Below are positions 52,265-61,310 of a stretch of 64,000 nucleotides of DNA, one piece after another. Below the pieces are notes generated by a model. That model saw only the letters and a program-made list of their open reading frames with translations, was not told the DNA's origin and made no database searches. The stretch's first letter is position 1. Every line of letters starts with the position of its first letter. Source of the stretch: Actinoplanes sp. TFC3 (GTDB lineage: Bacteria > Actinomycetota > Actinomycetes > Mycobacteriales > Micromonosporaceae); contig NZ_LOJP01000001.1 of NCBI RefSeq assembly GCF_001553785.1, positions 3,355,382-3,419,381 on the forward strand, in the 5' to 3' direction. The translations under genes and the position numbers were made by a program.

Positions 52265-53296
52265 GTGCCGACTCCTGATCATGCTTTGCGCACCTTGGGC
52301 TTCCTGACCATCGGACTGTTCGATCGCGACGACCCGCGGGCCGGGCACGAGTCGACGCTGGAGATCATTCAGCTGGGTGAGCGGCTCGGGTTCGACAGCG
52401 CTTGGGTTCGCCACCGGCATCTGCAGTACGGGATCTCGTCGCCGGTGGCGGTGCTGGCGGCAGCGTCGCAGCGGACCAGCCGGATCGAGCTGGGCACGGC
52501 GGTCATTCCGCTGGGCTGGGAGAACCCCCTGCGGCTGGCCGAGGATCTGGCGACGGTGGACCTCCTGTCCGGCGGGCGGCTCAACCCGGGGGTCAGCGTC
52601 GGGCCGCCGATGAACTACGACGCCGTCAAGGACGCGCTGTACCCGGACACCGGGGATGCGGAGGACTTCGGTTACCGGCGGGTCGAGCGGTTGCTGGATC
52701 ACGTGGCGGGCAAGCCGGCCAGCACCTACAGCGGGGTGAAGGGCGTGGTCGAGGAGTTCTCGGAACGCGTCGAGCCACACGCGGACGGGCTGCGCGGCCG
52801 GCTGTGGTACGGCGGTGCGAGCCTGCGTTCCGCCCAGTGGGCCGGCGAGCACGACATGAACTTCCTGACCAGCAGCGTCGTCAAGGCCGAGGAGTCCGAG
52901 GACTTCGCCGAGGTTCAGCTCTCGCACGTGCGCCGGTTCCGCGCGCACCACCCCAACGGCGAGCGCGCCCGCGTGTCCCAGGGACTGGTCGTCATTCCCA
53001 CCGACGGGGCAACTGCCGGGCAGAAGAGCCGCTATCGCGCGTACGTGGAAAAGCGCACCCCCCGCACCAGAAGCCCCCAAGGGCCCGCGCGCATGATGTT
53101 CGCCCGCGACCTGCTGGGCACCTCGGAGCAGATCGCCGAGCAGTTGTACGCCCACGCCGCTTTCCGCGAGATCGACGAGGTGGCGTTCGCGTTGCCGTTC
53201 AGCTTCGGGCACGACGACTACGTGCAGATCCTCACCGACATCGCCACCGAACTGGGCCCGGCGCTCGGGTGGCAGCCGGCAGCCGGACCGCGCTGA
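52265..53296 (+). CDS. LLM-class flavin-dependent oxidoreductase
   Basis: 343 residues from GTG 52265 (GGAG just upstream). TLGFLTIGLFDRDDPRAGHE, WVRHRHLQYGISSPVAVLA, IELGTAVIPLGWENPLRLAEDL and RLNPGVSVGPPMNYD place it in the luciferase-like superfamily. A reading from 52136 adds 43 residues with no family support. It is a diverged relative of the gene just upstream. Substrate unknown. Confidence 0.87.
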   Translation: MPTPDHALRTLGFLTIGLFDRDDPRAGHESTLEIIQLGERLGFDSAWVRHRHLQYGISSPVAVLAAASQRTSRIELGTAVIPLGWENPLRLAEDLATVDLLSGGRLNPGVSVGPPMNYDAVKDALYPDTGDAEDFGYRRVERLLDHVAGKPASTYSGVKGVVEEFSERVEPHADGLRGRLWYGGASLRSAQWAGEHDMNFLTSSVVKAEESEDFAEVQLSHVRRFRAHHPNGERARVSQGLVVIPTDGATAGQKSRYRAYVEKRTPRTRSPQGPARMMFARDLLGTSEQIAEQLYAHAAFREIDEVAFALPFSFGHDDYVQILTDIATELGPALGWQPAAGPR

Positions 53297-53380
53297 CCCC
53301 GCCGGGGAAACGCTCACCTCCTCCCCGCACCAACCGACGGTAGGGCGTCAGACCCGAAACGTCAGCCACCGCCGAAAGGC

Positions 53381-53435
53381 GCGGGCACGGCCGGGGGGTG
53401 CGGGCACGGCCGGGGGTGCGGGCACGACCGCGGCC
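53381..53435. repeat. Three degenerate 18-19 bp tandem copies
   Basis: GCGGGCACGGCCGGGGGGT (53381-53399), GCGGGCACGGCCGGGGGT (53400-53417) and a variant (53418-53435), just upstream of the GGDEF gene, in a region otherwise without coding signal. Confidence 0.75.
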
Positions 53436-53493
53436 GTGGAGCGCGGGCATGGGCACGAGGGCGTCAACGACCAGGTGACAGGGATGGGGGTGG

Positions 53494-55056
53494 GTGGTGG
53501 CGACGGATCGGCTTCCCGTGGTGATCTCGCCGTACGGGGCGTACGCGCAGCTGGGGTTGCACGTCCATGACCTCACCATCCGTGGCCTGCACGCCGAGGC
53601 CCTGCTGGCCGCCGACGAGGCCGAGGGTGTGCTGCGCATTCTGGGCGACGGGCGGACGTACCGGGTCAGCCGTCTCGGTCGGATGTATGCGCTCAACGCC
53701 CTGGGCCGCCTGGACGAATCCCTGGTCATCGGTCAGGAGCTTGTCGCCGAGGAGGGGCCCAGCACCGGCCCGCGCACCACCGACGCCAAGATCCTTGCCG
53801 ACACCGCACGGGGGCTCATCCAGGTCGGGCGCATGGACGAGGGGCTGCACCTGGTTGCTCGGGCCATGTCGATTCTTGATGGTGCCCCGCGTAAGAGCCT
53901 TCGCTACTTCTCCGCGATGGCCTCGCTGGCCGACGCCGCGCGGGCCGCCGAGCTGTTCGAGCTGGCCGAGGTGGTCATGTTGCAGGCGATCGACGCCTTC
54001 GACAACCCCGGCAACCTGTACCGCTCCAGCGCCGAACTTGAGTACGCCGAACTGCTCCTGGAGTGGTCGCTGCGCCTGGAACACGTGCAACGCGACGAGG
54101 AGGCAGCGCTCATCCTGGCCAAGGCCGTCGACATTTTCCGCTACTGGACCGCCGATGACGCCGAGGTGCCGCTCGGCGAGGCGCTGCTCGCGGTCGGCTA
54201 CGCCAAGCAGGGCCGCAACGCCGACGCGCAGCGGCTGGTCGGCAAGCACCTGATGGCGATGCGCGCGGCCGGGCAGAGCCACGAGTCGCGGCTGCTGCAC
54301 CTGGCCCACGGGGTGGTGCTGCGCTCGGCCGGCGACTATCGGGCGGCGCGACGCGAGTTCCTGGCCGCTGTCGAGTTGTGCCTGCTGCCTGCCCAGAGCT
54401 TGAACTTTCACTACGAACTCGCGGTCACCGCGGCGCTGGAAACACCCGGTGAGGCGGCGAGCACGATGCTGGCCGCGTTGCAGGCGCACATCGGCATGCT
54501 GTGGCAGCTACGCCAGGACCGGCGCACCATGTTGCAGCAGTCGTACCGCAGGGTGGAGCTGGAGACGGCACGCACGACCGCCGACCAGGCTGCCACCTCC
54601 GACGCGCTGACCGGGCTGGGCAACCGGCGCCTGTTCGACCAGCGGATGGCCACGCCGGCCGGGTCGGAAGCGTTGCTGCTCATCGACGTGGACAAGTTCA
54701 AGGCCATCAACGACGCGTTCTCGCACGGCATCGGCGACCGGGTGCTCGTGGAGATCGCCGTTGCTCTGCGGGCGCACTGCCGTCCGGGTGAGGTGGCGAT
54801 CCGCCTCGGGGGCGACGAGTTCGCGCTGTTCCTGAGCGCTGGTGAGCTCGAAGCCCGGCAGGTCGCCGAGCGCATCCGCCAGGTGATCCTGACCCGCGAC
54901 TGGGACAGCATCGCGCCGGGCCTGACGGTCACGCTCAGCATGGGTCTGGCGATCTGCCGTCCCGGTGAGACGGGGGCCGGGCTTTACGACCGTGCCGACG
55001 CCAACCTGTACGCCGCCAAGCGAGGTGGCCGCAACCGCCTGGCCGCCGCAGCATGA
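53494..55056 (+). CDS. TPR-GGDEF diguanylate cyclase
   Basis: 520 residues, GTG start, no membrane segment. Residues ~20-350 are helical TPR-like repeats (RMYALNALGRLDESLVIGQ, ADTARGLIQVGRMDEGLHL). Residues ~365-515 form a GGDEF domain: DALTGLGNRRLFDQRM, IDVDKFKAINDAFSHGIGD, GGDEF at 439-443 intact. It should make cyclic di-GMP in the cytosol, gated by a partner bound to the TPR part. The RxxD product-inhibition site upstream of GGDEF is not obvious (AIRLGGDEF has R five before). It converges on the DUF4865 gene, 16 bp apart. Confidence 0.92.
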   Translation: MVATDRLPVVISPYGAYAQLGLHVHDLTIRGLHAEALLAADEAEGVLRILGDGRTYRVSRLGRMYALNALGRLDESLVIGQELVAEEGPSTGPRTTDAKILADTARGLIQVGRMDEGLHLVARAMSILDGAPRKSLRYFSAMASLADAARAAELFELAEVVMLQAIDAFDNPGNLYRSSAELEYAELLLEWSLRLEHVQRDEEAALILAKAVDIFRYWTADDAEVPLGEALLAVGYAKQGRNADAQRLVGKHLMAMRAAGQSHESRLLHLAHGVVLRSAGDYRAARREFLAAVELCLLPAQSLNFHYELAVTAALETPGEAASTMLAALQAHIGMLWQLRQDRRTMLQQSYRRVELETARTTADQAATSDALTGLGNRRLFDQRMATPAGSEALLLIDVDKFKAINDAFSHGIGDRVLVEIAVALRAHCRPGEVAIRLGGDEFALFLSAGELEARQVAERIRQVILTRDWDSIAPGLTVTLSMGLAICRPGETGAGLYDRADANLYAAKRGGRNRLAAAA

Positions 55057-55072
55057 CCGATTTCGATCGCTG

Positions 55073-55621
55073 CTACCACAGCCGCCCCTGAGGCAGGGCC
55101 GCCAGCTCGGGCGCCGACACATGCAGGATGTCGAACGCCGTCGCCGCCGGATCCACCTCCCGCGGCACCTGCGACCACAGCGTGAACCGCACAACTTCCC
55201 ACCGCGACGCATCGACGCCGACGGCCTGACTGTGCGCCCCTTCAAGGTCAAACTCCGGCGGGGGTACGCCCACAGCCAGCGAAGACACGTGCCGCGTAGC
55301 GAACACCGGGGCCGCATCGCCCGCCCCGCGCCTGAACGAGGTGCCCACCCAGGTCCGCACCGCCGGGCGACCGAAGTCGGTGACGATGCCCGAGAACGGC
55401 CCGTACAGAAACGCGTTCATCCCGGCCGGATCGTTCCAGAGGTACAACGGTGCGTACGCGTTGACCGCTGACCCGTGCCGGCCGATCCGGCGCACCGCGT
55501 ACGCCTTGACCCCCAGGTGCGGGAAGTCATCGGTGGCGTGCGAGCGGGTGGCGACCCGGTGCTCGATGATGCCCATGTCGTAGTCGGCGGGCAGGGTGAT
55601 CTCGTACTGCATCAGCAGCAT
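55073..55621 (-). CDS. DUF4865 family protein
   Basis: 182 residues from ATG 55621; GTG 55630, overlapping the TetR stop in GTGA, is equally possible. The opening MQYEITLPADYDMGIIEHRV and the APLYLWNDPAGMNAFLYGPF segment are family signatures. DUF4865 proteins look like two ferredoxin-like repeats, possibly monooxygenase-like, with no proven function, and are often paired with a TetR or LysR regulator, as here. Confidence 0.85.
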   Translation of the reverse strand: MLLMQYEITLPADYDMGIIEHRVATRSHATDDFPHLGVKAYAVRRIGRHGSAVNAYAPLYLWNDPAGMNAFLYGPFSGIVTDFGRPAVRTWVGTSFRRGAGDAAPVFATRHVSSLAVGVPPPEFDLEGAHSQAVGVDASRWEVVRFTLWSQVPREVDPAATAFDILHVSAPELAALPQGRLW

Positions 55622-55626
55622 CGCCG

Positions 55627-56190
55627 TCACCGGCCCAGCCCGGTCAGCATCTGCACGGCGCCCTCGGTGGCTGCCGTGAACGCCGCGGGATCGCTGGCCG
55701 CGCGGGCCAGCACGTAGCCGCCCTGCACGGTGGCCACCACGGCCGCGGCGATCGCCTCGGGGTCCAGCGTTGCCGGGAACTCCCCCGCCGCCTGCCCCTC
55801 GGCCACGATCCCGGCGATGCGCTCCCGCAGCCACCGGAACGTCGCGGCCACCGGCTCCCGCAGCGCCACGTCGGCGACCACCTCGGGGTCCAGCGCATGC
55901 CGGCCGACCGGGCAGCCCCGCAACGCGTCACGCTCGCGGCGCAGGTAGCCGGTCAGGCGCTCCAGGGCCGTACCGGGTGCGCTGAGAAGCTGTTCGGCTG
56001 CGGCTTGCATGTCCTCGGCAGTGCCGGTGAGCGCCGCTCGCGCGAGGTCGGCCTTGCCGCTGAAATGGTGGTACATGCTGCCCTGCCCGGCGCCGGCGTG
56101 CACCTGGATCGCCTTGGGGCTGGTCGCCACGTACCCCCGCTCCCCCATCAGCTCCTGCATGCTGCGAACGAGCCTTTCCCGTGCCTGCAT
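55627..56190 (-). CDS. TetR/AcrR-family regulator
   Basis: 187 residues. HTH at ~5-50 (ARERLVRSMQELMGERGYV, KAIQVHAGAGQGSMYHHFSG), C-terminal TetR_C-type domain with CPVGRHALDPEV. It shares GTGA with the downstream DUF4865 gene, so both are one operon under a palindromic operator at 56201-56216. It probably represses its own operon until an electrophile or drug-like ligand binds (inference). Confidence 0.93.
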   Translation of the reverse strand: MQARERLVRSMQELMGERGYVATSPKAIQVHAGAGQGSMYHHFSGKADLARAALTGTAEDMQAAAEQLLSAPGTALERLTGYLRRERDALRGCPVGRHALDPEVVADVALREPVAATFRWLRERIAGIVAEGQAAGEFPATLDPEAIAAAVVATVQGGYVLARAASDPAAFTAATEGAVQMLTGLGR

Positions 56191-56200
56191 GTGTGCAGTG

Positions 56201-56216
56201 TACCTACCAGTAGGTA
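56201..56216. promoter_or_regulatory. TetR operator palindrome
   Basis: TACCTAC-CA-GTAGGTA, perfect 7-bp arms, starting 11 bp upstream of the TetR start codon. The TACCTAC/GTAGGTA form is common for TetR autoregulators. Confidence 0.75.
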
Positions 56217-56248
56217 TGCCCCTGCCGGCAGGCGCCTGAGCAGCGTCA

Positions 56249-57355
56249 TCAGGCCGGTGGGTTGTCCGCGTGGATCGGCCCGGCGGTTGCGGTGAGCCGC
56301 TGCCCCGAGCCGTTCCAGCGCAGCGCCACGATCTCCGCGGCCACGCTGACCGCCGTCTCCTGCGGCGTGCGCGCCCCCAGGTCCAGGCCGATCGGCGAGC
56401 AGAGCCGCGCGAGCTGCGTCTCGGTCAAGCCGCCGGCGCGCAACCGCTTCAACCGATCATCATGGGTACGCCGGGAGCCCATCGCTCCGGTGTAGGCCAT
56501 CGGCAGCCGCAGTGCCACCTCGAGCACCGGCACGTCGAACTTCGGATCGTGGGTCAGCACGCAAGCCACCGTGCGAGCGTCGACGCGGCCCGCGACGGCT
56601 TCGGCGGCCAGGTAGCGGTGCGGCCAGGCGACGACCACCTCGTCGGCGCCGGGGAAACGCTGCTCGGTGGCGAACACCGGGCGCGCGTCGCACACGGTGA
56701 CGCGGTAGCCGAGGAACGCCCCGATGCGCGCCACCGCAGCGGCGTGGTCGGTGGCGCCGAACACGAGCATGCGCGGGGGCGGGGCGAACGAGGTGACCAG
56801 CACGGTGGTGCCCGAGCCGCGGCGCCGGCCGTCCGGGCCGTAGTGCAGCAACCCGGTACGACCGGCGGCCAGCAGACCCCGGCCGTCGGCGGCGGCCGCG
56901 TCGTCGAGGCGGTCATGGCCGAGCGAGCCGTGCCGGGTGCCGGCGGTGATGACCATGTGCGCGCCGGTGCGCCCCTCGGTCACGGTCAGCAGGGCCACCG
57001 GGCGGCCCGCGGTCACCTCGCCGGCCAGGGTGCCGAGTTCGGGAAAGCCGACCGGTTCGATGAAGAGGTCGACGCTGCCACCGCAGGGCAGGCCGGCACT
57101 GGCCGCGTCGCCGTCGCTCACGCCGTACCGGATGGTCTGCGGGATCTTGCTCGCAGCGACCTCGCGGCACAGCTCGTAGACGGCGGCCTCGACGCAGCCA
57201 CCCGAGACGCTGCCGGCCACCTCTCCACCGGGGCGCACCAGCATGGCGGCGCCGGGCGCTCGCGGCGCACTCGACCAGGTCGAGGTGACCGTGGCCAGCC
57301 CGGCCGCCTCCCCGAGCTGCCAGGAGCGCACCACCTCGTCGAGCACGTCCCGCAT
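56249..57355 (-). CDS. XdhC-family protein (molybdenum-enzyme maturation factor)
   Basis: 368 residues. N-terminal XdhC/CoxI domain (~10-75: ATVTSTWSSAPRAPGAAMLV, GSVSGGCVEAAVYE) and C-terminal Rossmann domain (~195-340: MLVFGATDHAAAVARIGAFL, YTGAMGSRRTHDDRL, SPIGLDLGARTPQETAVSVA). XdhC-type proteins insert sulfurated molybdenum cofactor into xanthine dehydrogenase-like enzymes. No such enzyme gene is in the window, so it is an orphan here or serves a distant enzyme. It lies on the same strand as the DUF6282/GntR genes, 121 bp after DUF6282. Confidence 0.92.
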   Translation of the reverse strand: MRDVLDEVVRSWQLGEAAGLATVTSTWSSAPRAPGAAMLVRPGGEVAGSVSGGCVEAAVYELCREVAASKIPQTIRYGVSDGDAASAGLPCGGSVDLFIEPVGFPELGTLAGEVTAGRPVALLTVTEGRTGAHMVITAGTRHGSLGHDRLDDAAAADGRGLLAAGRTGLLHYGPDGRRRGSGTTVLVTSFAPPPRMLVFGATDHAAAVARIGAFLGYRVTVCDARPVFATEQRFPGADEVVVAWPHRYLAAEAVAGRVDARTVACVLTHDPKFDVPVLEVALRLPMAYTGAMGSRRTHDDRLKRLRAGGLTETQLARLCSPIGLDLGARTPQETAVSVAAEIVALRWNGSGQRLTATAGPIHADNPPA

Positions 57356-57476
57356 GCTGCGAGTCTAGGGGTCGTGACAGCAGGACGCGGTTGAGCCGGC
57401 CCGTTCCTCGGCGTCTTCCCTCATTGCCGAGTCGTTGAGCAGGCTGTACGGGAACACCGCCCGTCCTGCCACCGGC

Positions 57477-58400
57477 TCAGGCGGGTGCCGCTGCCACGAA
57501 CCGGGAATTGGTGACGGCCATGGTCCGTACCTCGTCCTCGCTGAACCCAGCCTGCAGCAGGCGGTCGGCGAACAACGCCAGCCCGTCCTCCACCGGCGGG
57601 TTGAACGGCTGGCCGAGGTCGCTGGAAAGCACCGAGAACTGCGGGCCGACCTTGCGGATGGTGTCGAACAGGTCGTCCCAGCCGACCTTTCCGGTGTACG
57701 GCGTGGTGAAGCAGCGCTCCAACAGCGCCCCGGCGGCGGCCAGTTCACGTTGCTGCTCGACCGGCAGGCGCTGGGAGGTGAACTCGGGGTGGGTGACCAC
57801 CACCCGGCGTACCCCCTCTTCCTTGGCCGCATGCACCACCGTGACGATCTCCGGACCGCTCAGGTGCCCGGTGGCCAGCACCAGGTCATGCTTGGCGATC
57901 ACGCGCAGCACCTTGCGTACCGTTTCCAGAACCACGCCTTGCTCATCGACCACCTCGACCACGTCCGGGACGATGCCCTGCGCGTGCAGGTCGGCTTGCA
58001 GCGCGCCCCACATCGCCGGCTTGCTGCCGGGCAGATCCTGGGCCGTGGAGCCGCGCTGGTTGCGCGAGTCCACCGTGGGGAACCAGACGATGCGGGCGCC
58101 CAGCCGCCCGGCGATCTCCACCGCGGCCGGGTTCATGCCGCCCATCGAGCCGTTGAGGGTGATGGCCCCGAGCGCGTCGACGCCGGGTACGGCCTTGCGG
58201 ACCACGGCGGCACGCTCGGCAGTGGTCACGTAGTGCGACTTGAGTACGAAGCCGGCCAGGCCGGTCTGCTTGCAGCGCGCCGCGAGGTCGAGGTCGTCGA
58301 TGCGGCGTTGCATCACGTCCGGGCCGACGTGCACATGCGTGTCGTAGGCGCCGGACACCAGCGCGCGGGCACGCTCGGAGGGGACGGGGTGCTCGGACAT
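57477..58400 (-). CDS. DUF6282 family metal-dependent hydrolase (amidohydrolase-like)
   Basis: 307 residues from ATG 58400 with AAGGAG upstream. Metal-binding HxH (His22, His24 in DTHVHVGPD) and FVLKSHYVTT, RIVWFPTVDSRNQ, VLATGHLSGPEIV, VVVTHPEF and SVLSSDLGQ supply the expected barrel ligands. The reaction is unknown; relatives are TIM-barrel hydrolases. It lies 8 bp after the GntR gene and faces an ABC importer, indicating that it probably hydrolyses the imported substrate. Confidence 0.83.
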   Translation of the reverse strand: MSEHPVPSERARALVSGAYDTHVHVGPDVMQRRIDDLDLAARCKQTGLAGFVLKSHYVTTAERAAVVRKAVPGVDALGAITLNGSMGGMNPAAVEIAGRLGARIVWFPTVDSRNQRGSTAQDLPGSKPAMWGALQADLHAQGIVPDVVEVVDEQGVVLETVRKVLRVIAKHDLVLATGHLSGPEIVTVVHAAKEEGVRRVVVTHPEFTSQRLPVEQQRELAAAGALLERCFTTPYTGKVGWDDLFDTIRKVGPQFSVLSSDLGQPFNPPVEDGLALFADRLLQAGFSEDEVRTMAVTNSRFVAAAPA

Positions 58401-58408
58401 GGATCTCC

Positions 58409-59062
58409 TTACGGGACTTCTGCTCGGTTGGTGCGCGACAGCGTGCGTTCCACGCCGCGCAGGTGGTGACGCATGGCGGCTTCCGCGGCGTCCGGGTCGT
58501 GCGCTGCGATCGCCTCGACGATCGCGGAATGCTCCTGGTAGGACTCCGGCGGCCGGCCGGGCACCAGGATCGTGCGGAACTGGAAGCGGACCATCTGCGC
58601 GCGAAGCCCGCTGATCAGCCGCGCGGCGGTCTGATGCCGGGAGGCGGCGATGATGCCGGCGTGCAGCGCGGCGTTGCCCTCGGAGTAACCGAGCAGGTCG
58701 CCCGCGGCGAGCCGGGCACTCATCCGCTCCAGGGTGCGGCGCAGGCCGTCGATCTCGCGGGTGGTGGCCTGCACGGCGGCCTGACGACTGGTCAGGGCCT
58801 CGAGCACGGCGCGGGTCTGGACAATCTCGACCGCTTCGGCCTCGGAGACCAGCTTGACCCGGGCGCCGCGGTGGGGGGTGAGCACGACGATGCCGTCCTG
58901 CCCCAGCCGTACGAGCGCAGTGCGCACCACCGCCCGCCCCACCCGCAGCCGGGCCGCCAGGTCCACTTCGACCAGCCGCTCGTTGGGTTGCAGCTCGCCG
59001 CGGAAGATCAGGGAGCGAAGCTGCTCGTACGCCGCGTCGGCAGGGCCGCGCACAGACGCCAT
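58409..59062 (-). CDS. GntR-family regulator (FCD domain)
   Basis: 217 residues. Winged helix at ~8-75 (AAYEQLRSLIFRGELQPNERL, LAARLRVGRAVVRTALVRL), then an all-helical FCD ligand domain (~85-205) with metal-ligand-type Asp/His residues (SEGNAALHAGIIAAS, RHHLRGVERT). It controls the divergent importer and its own hydrolase gene in the simplest model. An inverted repeat at 59157-59174 lies 95 bp upstream of its start. Confidence 0.93.
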   Translation of the reverse strand: MASVRGPADAAYEQLRSLIFRGELQPNERLVEVDLAARLRVGRAVVRTALVRLGQDGIVVLTPHRGARVKLVSEAEAVEIVQTRAVLEALTSRQAAVQATTREIDGLRRTLERMSARLAAGDLLGYSEGNAALHAGIIAASRHQTAARLISGLRAQMVRFQFRTILVPGRPPESYQEHSAIVEAIAAHDPDAAEAAMRHHLRGVERTLSRTNRAEVP

Positions 59063-59432
59063 GCCGCGTTCCCCTTCCGTTCTCCTGGATCGGTTCCGAG
59101 GGCGGCGGCCAGCGCTTTCGCCGGCGCCGCCCGACCGGCTCCGGCCGGATGCGGACAAGATTGCGAACAATCTTCCGAAGAGGATTGTCGCGGTCGGTGA
59201 ATCTGTCAACACCGCTCGGAGCAGCGCAAACGTGGCCTTCGCCGGACTCGGGGTGGTGCACGCAGGACAGTGATCGGGACAAACAGGTCAGTGACAGCCT
59301 CATGATCCGTGCTCTAGCATCTCGTCCGGACCCGGGCCGAAAAGACGATAGTCAATGGTCAGAGTCATCAAACCTCGTCACCGAACAGCCGTCGCCCAGC
59401 CACACGAACAGGCCGGGTCACCGGGAGGATTC
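59063..59432. other. 370-bp divergent control region
   Basis: No coding signal. It separates the GntR/hydrolase unit from the ABC importer and holds an inverted repeat at 59157-59174. No clear promoter hexamers, but the ~150 bp before the binding-protein gene are less GC-rich. Confidence 0.6.
59157..59174. promoter_or_regulatory. Candidate GntR operator
   Basis: AAGATTG-CGAA-CAATCTT: perfect 7-bp arms around a 4-bp centre. A further half-site GATTGTCG follows at ~59183-59190. Confidence 0.6.
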
Positions 59433-60455
59433 ATGATCAGGCGTTTCCGTGTGCTGTCCGCGGCCCTTGTGGCCGTGGCGCTGGCCGTCACGAGCGGATG
59501 CTCGAGCGGCGATGACAAGTCCGACAGCGCGCCGTCGGGCGGCAAGACCGACAAGGTCACCTACTTCACGGCGTTCGGTGCCGTCGGGCGTGACTCGTTC
59601 GTCTGGCTCGCGAAGGAGAAGGGCTTCTTCAAGGACGCGGGCATCGACGTCGACATCCAACTGGGTGCCGGCAACGTGCAGAACCTCACAGCGATCAAGT
59701 CCGACCAGGCGCAGTTCGCGGCGCTGGACTTCACCGGCGCGGTTATCCAGGCCGGCACCGGCGCGTTCAAGGACTGGCGTGCCGTCGCGGCGGTGCACCA
59801 GCAGACGCTGGTCGCCATCATGTCCACCAAGGACACCGGCATCAACTCCCCCACCGACCTGACGGGCAAGACCATCGCCGCCGGTGACAAGTCGGTGAGC
59901 CAACTGCTGTTCCCCGCGTACGCGAAGCTGGCCGGCATCGACCCCAAGTCGGTGACGATCCAGGGTGTGAAGACGACGGCGCTCAACGGCCTGATGGCCA
60001 CCCGCAAGGTCGACGCGCTCAGCACCTTCCTGCTGTCCAAGAAGGCCCTGGAGACCGCCTCCAAGAAGGAGGTCACGGTCCTGCCCTACAGCACGTACCT
60101 CAGTGATCTGTACGGCAACGCGATCATCGCCAAGCCCACGCTCATCTCGAGCAACCCGGACCTGGTCAAGCGGTTCGTCAGCGCGTCCATGAAGGGCTTG
60201 CAGTACACCGTCGAGCACCCCGACGAGGCGGCCGCCATCATGAACAAGGCGCAGCCGAGCGCGGCGGTCCCGGCCGCCGTCGGCGAGATCAACGCGATGA
60301 AGCCGTACACCACCGCCCCGGCCGGTGGGGCCCTGGGCAGCATGGATGAGCAGCGCGTGGCCAAGAGCATCGCGGTGCTGTCCGGCGCCGGCCTGATGCC
60401 CTCGGGGCTCAAGCCCGAGGACGTCGTCGACTTCTCGTTCACACCCAAGGCGTGA
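59433..60455 (+). CDS. ABC substrate-binding lipoprotein (SsuA/NMT1 type)
   Basis: 340 residues from ATG 59433 with GGGAGG upstream. Signal with lipobox VTSGC (Cys23). The mature part shows the nitrate/sulfonate/thiamine-precursor binding fold: TYFTAFGAVGRDSFVWLAKE, LGAGNVQNLTAIKSDQAQFA, LDFTGAV, and NGLMATRKVDALSTF. Ligand not evident. It belongs to an operon with a permease and ATPase; a strong hairpin follows its stop, which can keep its message more abundant than the rest. Confidence 0.9.
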   Translation: MIRRFRVLSAALVAVALAVTSGCSSGDDKSDSAPSGGKTDKVTYFTAFGAVGRDSFVWLAKEKGFFKDAGIDVDIQLGAGNVQNLTAIKSDQAQFAALDFTGAVIQAGTGAFKDWRAVAAVHQQTLVAIMSTKDTGINSPTDLTGKTIAAGDKSVSQLLFPAYAKLAGIDPKSVTIQGVKTTALNGLMATRKVDALSTFLLSKKALETASKKEVTVLPYSTYLSDLYGNAIIAKPTLISSNPDLVKRFVSASMKGLQYTVEHPDEAAAIMNKAQPSAAVPAAVGEINAMKPYTTAPAGGALGSMDEQRVAKSIAVLSGAGLMPSGLKPEDVVDFSFTPKA

Positions 60456-60456
60456 C

Positions 60457-60495
60457 CTGCGGTGAGGGGGCGGGCCCGGCTCGCCCCCTCACGCA
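60457..60495 (+). promoter_or_regulatory. Intercistronic hairpin
   Basis: GTGAGGGGGCG (60462-60472) pairs with CGCCCCCTCAC (60482-60492), extendable by CTGC/GCAG with one bulge. It sits between the binding-protein and permease genes, a common place for a stem that stabilises the upstream mRNA segment or partly ends transcription. Confidence 0.7.
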
Positions 60496-60510
60496 GTTGG
60501 AGGATCCACC

Positions 60511-61299
60511 ATGACTGACAACACCGCGCCCGGCACCCCGCTGGGGCGTCTGTGGACCAACACCGCCCTGCCGGCCATCGGGGCGGTTCTTGCCGTCGGC
60601 CTGTGGTGGCTGCTCACCGCCGCCCTGGACGTCGACCCGTTCTACGTGCCGTCCCCGCTGGACGTGGTCCACTCGTTTCTCAAGATCCCCGGATACTTCC
60701 TGCGCGAGACCTGGGTGACGCTGCAGCGGGTGCTGATCGGGTTCGCCATCGCGGTCGCCGCCGGCCTGGTCATCGCCGTGGTGCTCGCGGCCTCCCGCAC
60801 GGTCGAGCGGATGACCATGCCGCTGCTGGCCGCGGTGAACGCCATCCCCAAGGTGGCCCTGGCCCCGCTGCTGCTGGTCTGGATGGGCTTCGGTGACAGC
60901 CCGAAGATCGTCATGGTGGTGCTGGTCAGCTTCTTCCCGGTGATCGTGTCCACCATGGCCGGGCTCAGTTCCACCCCCGCCGACCTGCACGAACTGTCCC
61001 GTTCGTTGTCCGCGTCGTGGTGGCAGACCTTCGTCAGGGTACGGCTGATCTGGGCGCTGCCGCAGGTGTTCGTAGGGCTCAAGGTCGCCACCCCGCTGGC
61101 GATCATCGGTGCGGTCATCGGCGAGGTGGTGAACCCCGACCGCGGGCTCGGCTCGGTGATCAGCAACTCCGGCGCCAGCTCCGATACCCCGCAGGCATTT
61201 GTCGCCCTCGTTCTGCTGGCCATCTGCGGGGTAGTGCTTTACTACCTGATGGCGTTGCTCGAGCGGATCACCGTGCCGTGGGCGCACAAGATCACCTGA
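60511..61299 (+). CDS. ABC permease (SsuC/TauC type)
   Basis: 262 residues, six membrane helices. The EAA loop ([40 protein letters not shown]) fits permeases that form homodimers, so no second permease is needed. ATG 60511 follows TTGGAGG. Confidence 0.92.
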   Translation: MTDNTAPGTPLGRLWTNTALPAIGAVLAVGLWWLLTAALDVDPFYVPSPLDVVHSFLKIPGYFLRETWVTLQRVLIGFAIAVAAGLVIAVVLAASRTVERMTMPLLAAVNAIPKVALAPLLLVWMGFGDSPKIVMVVLVSFFPVIVSTMAGLSSTPADLHELSRSLSASWWQTFVRVRLIWALPQVFVGLKVATPLAIIGAVIGEVVNPDRGLGSVISNSGASSDTPQAFVALVLLAICGVVLYYLMALLERITVPWAHKIT

Positions 61300-61310
61300 A
61301 AGGCCACCCC

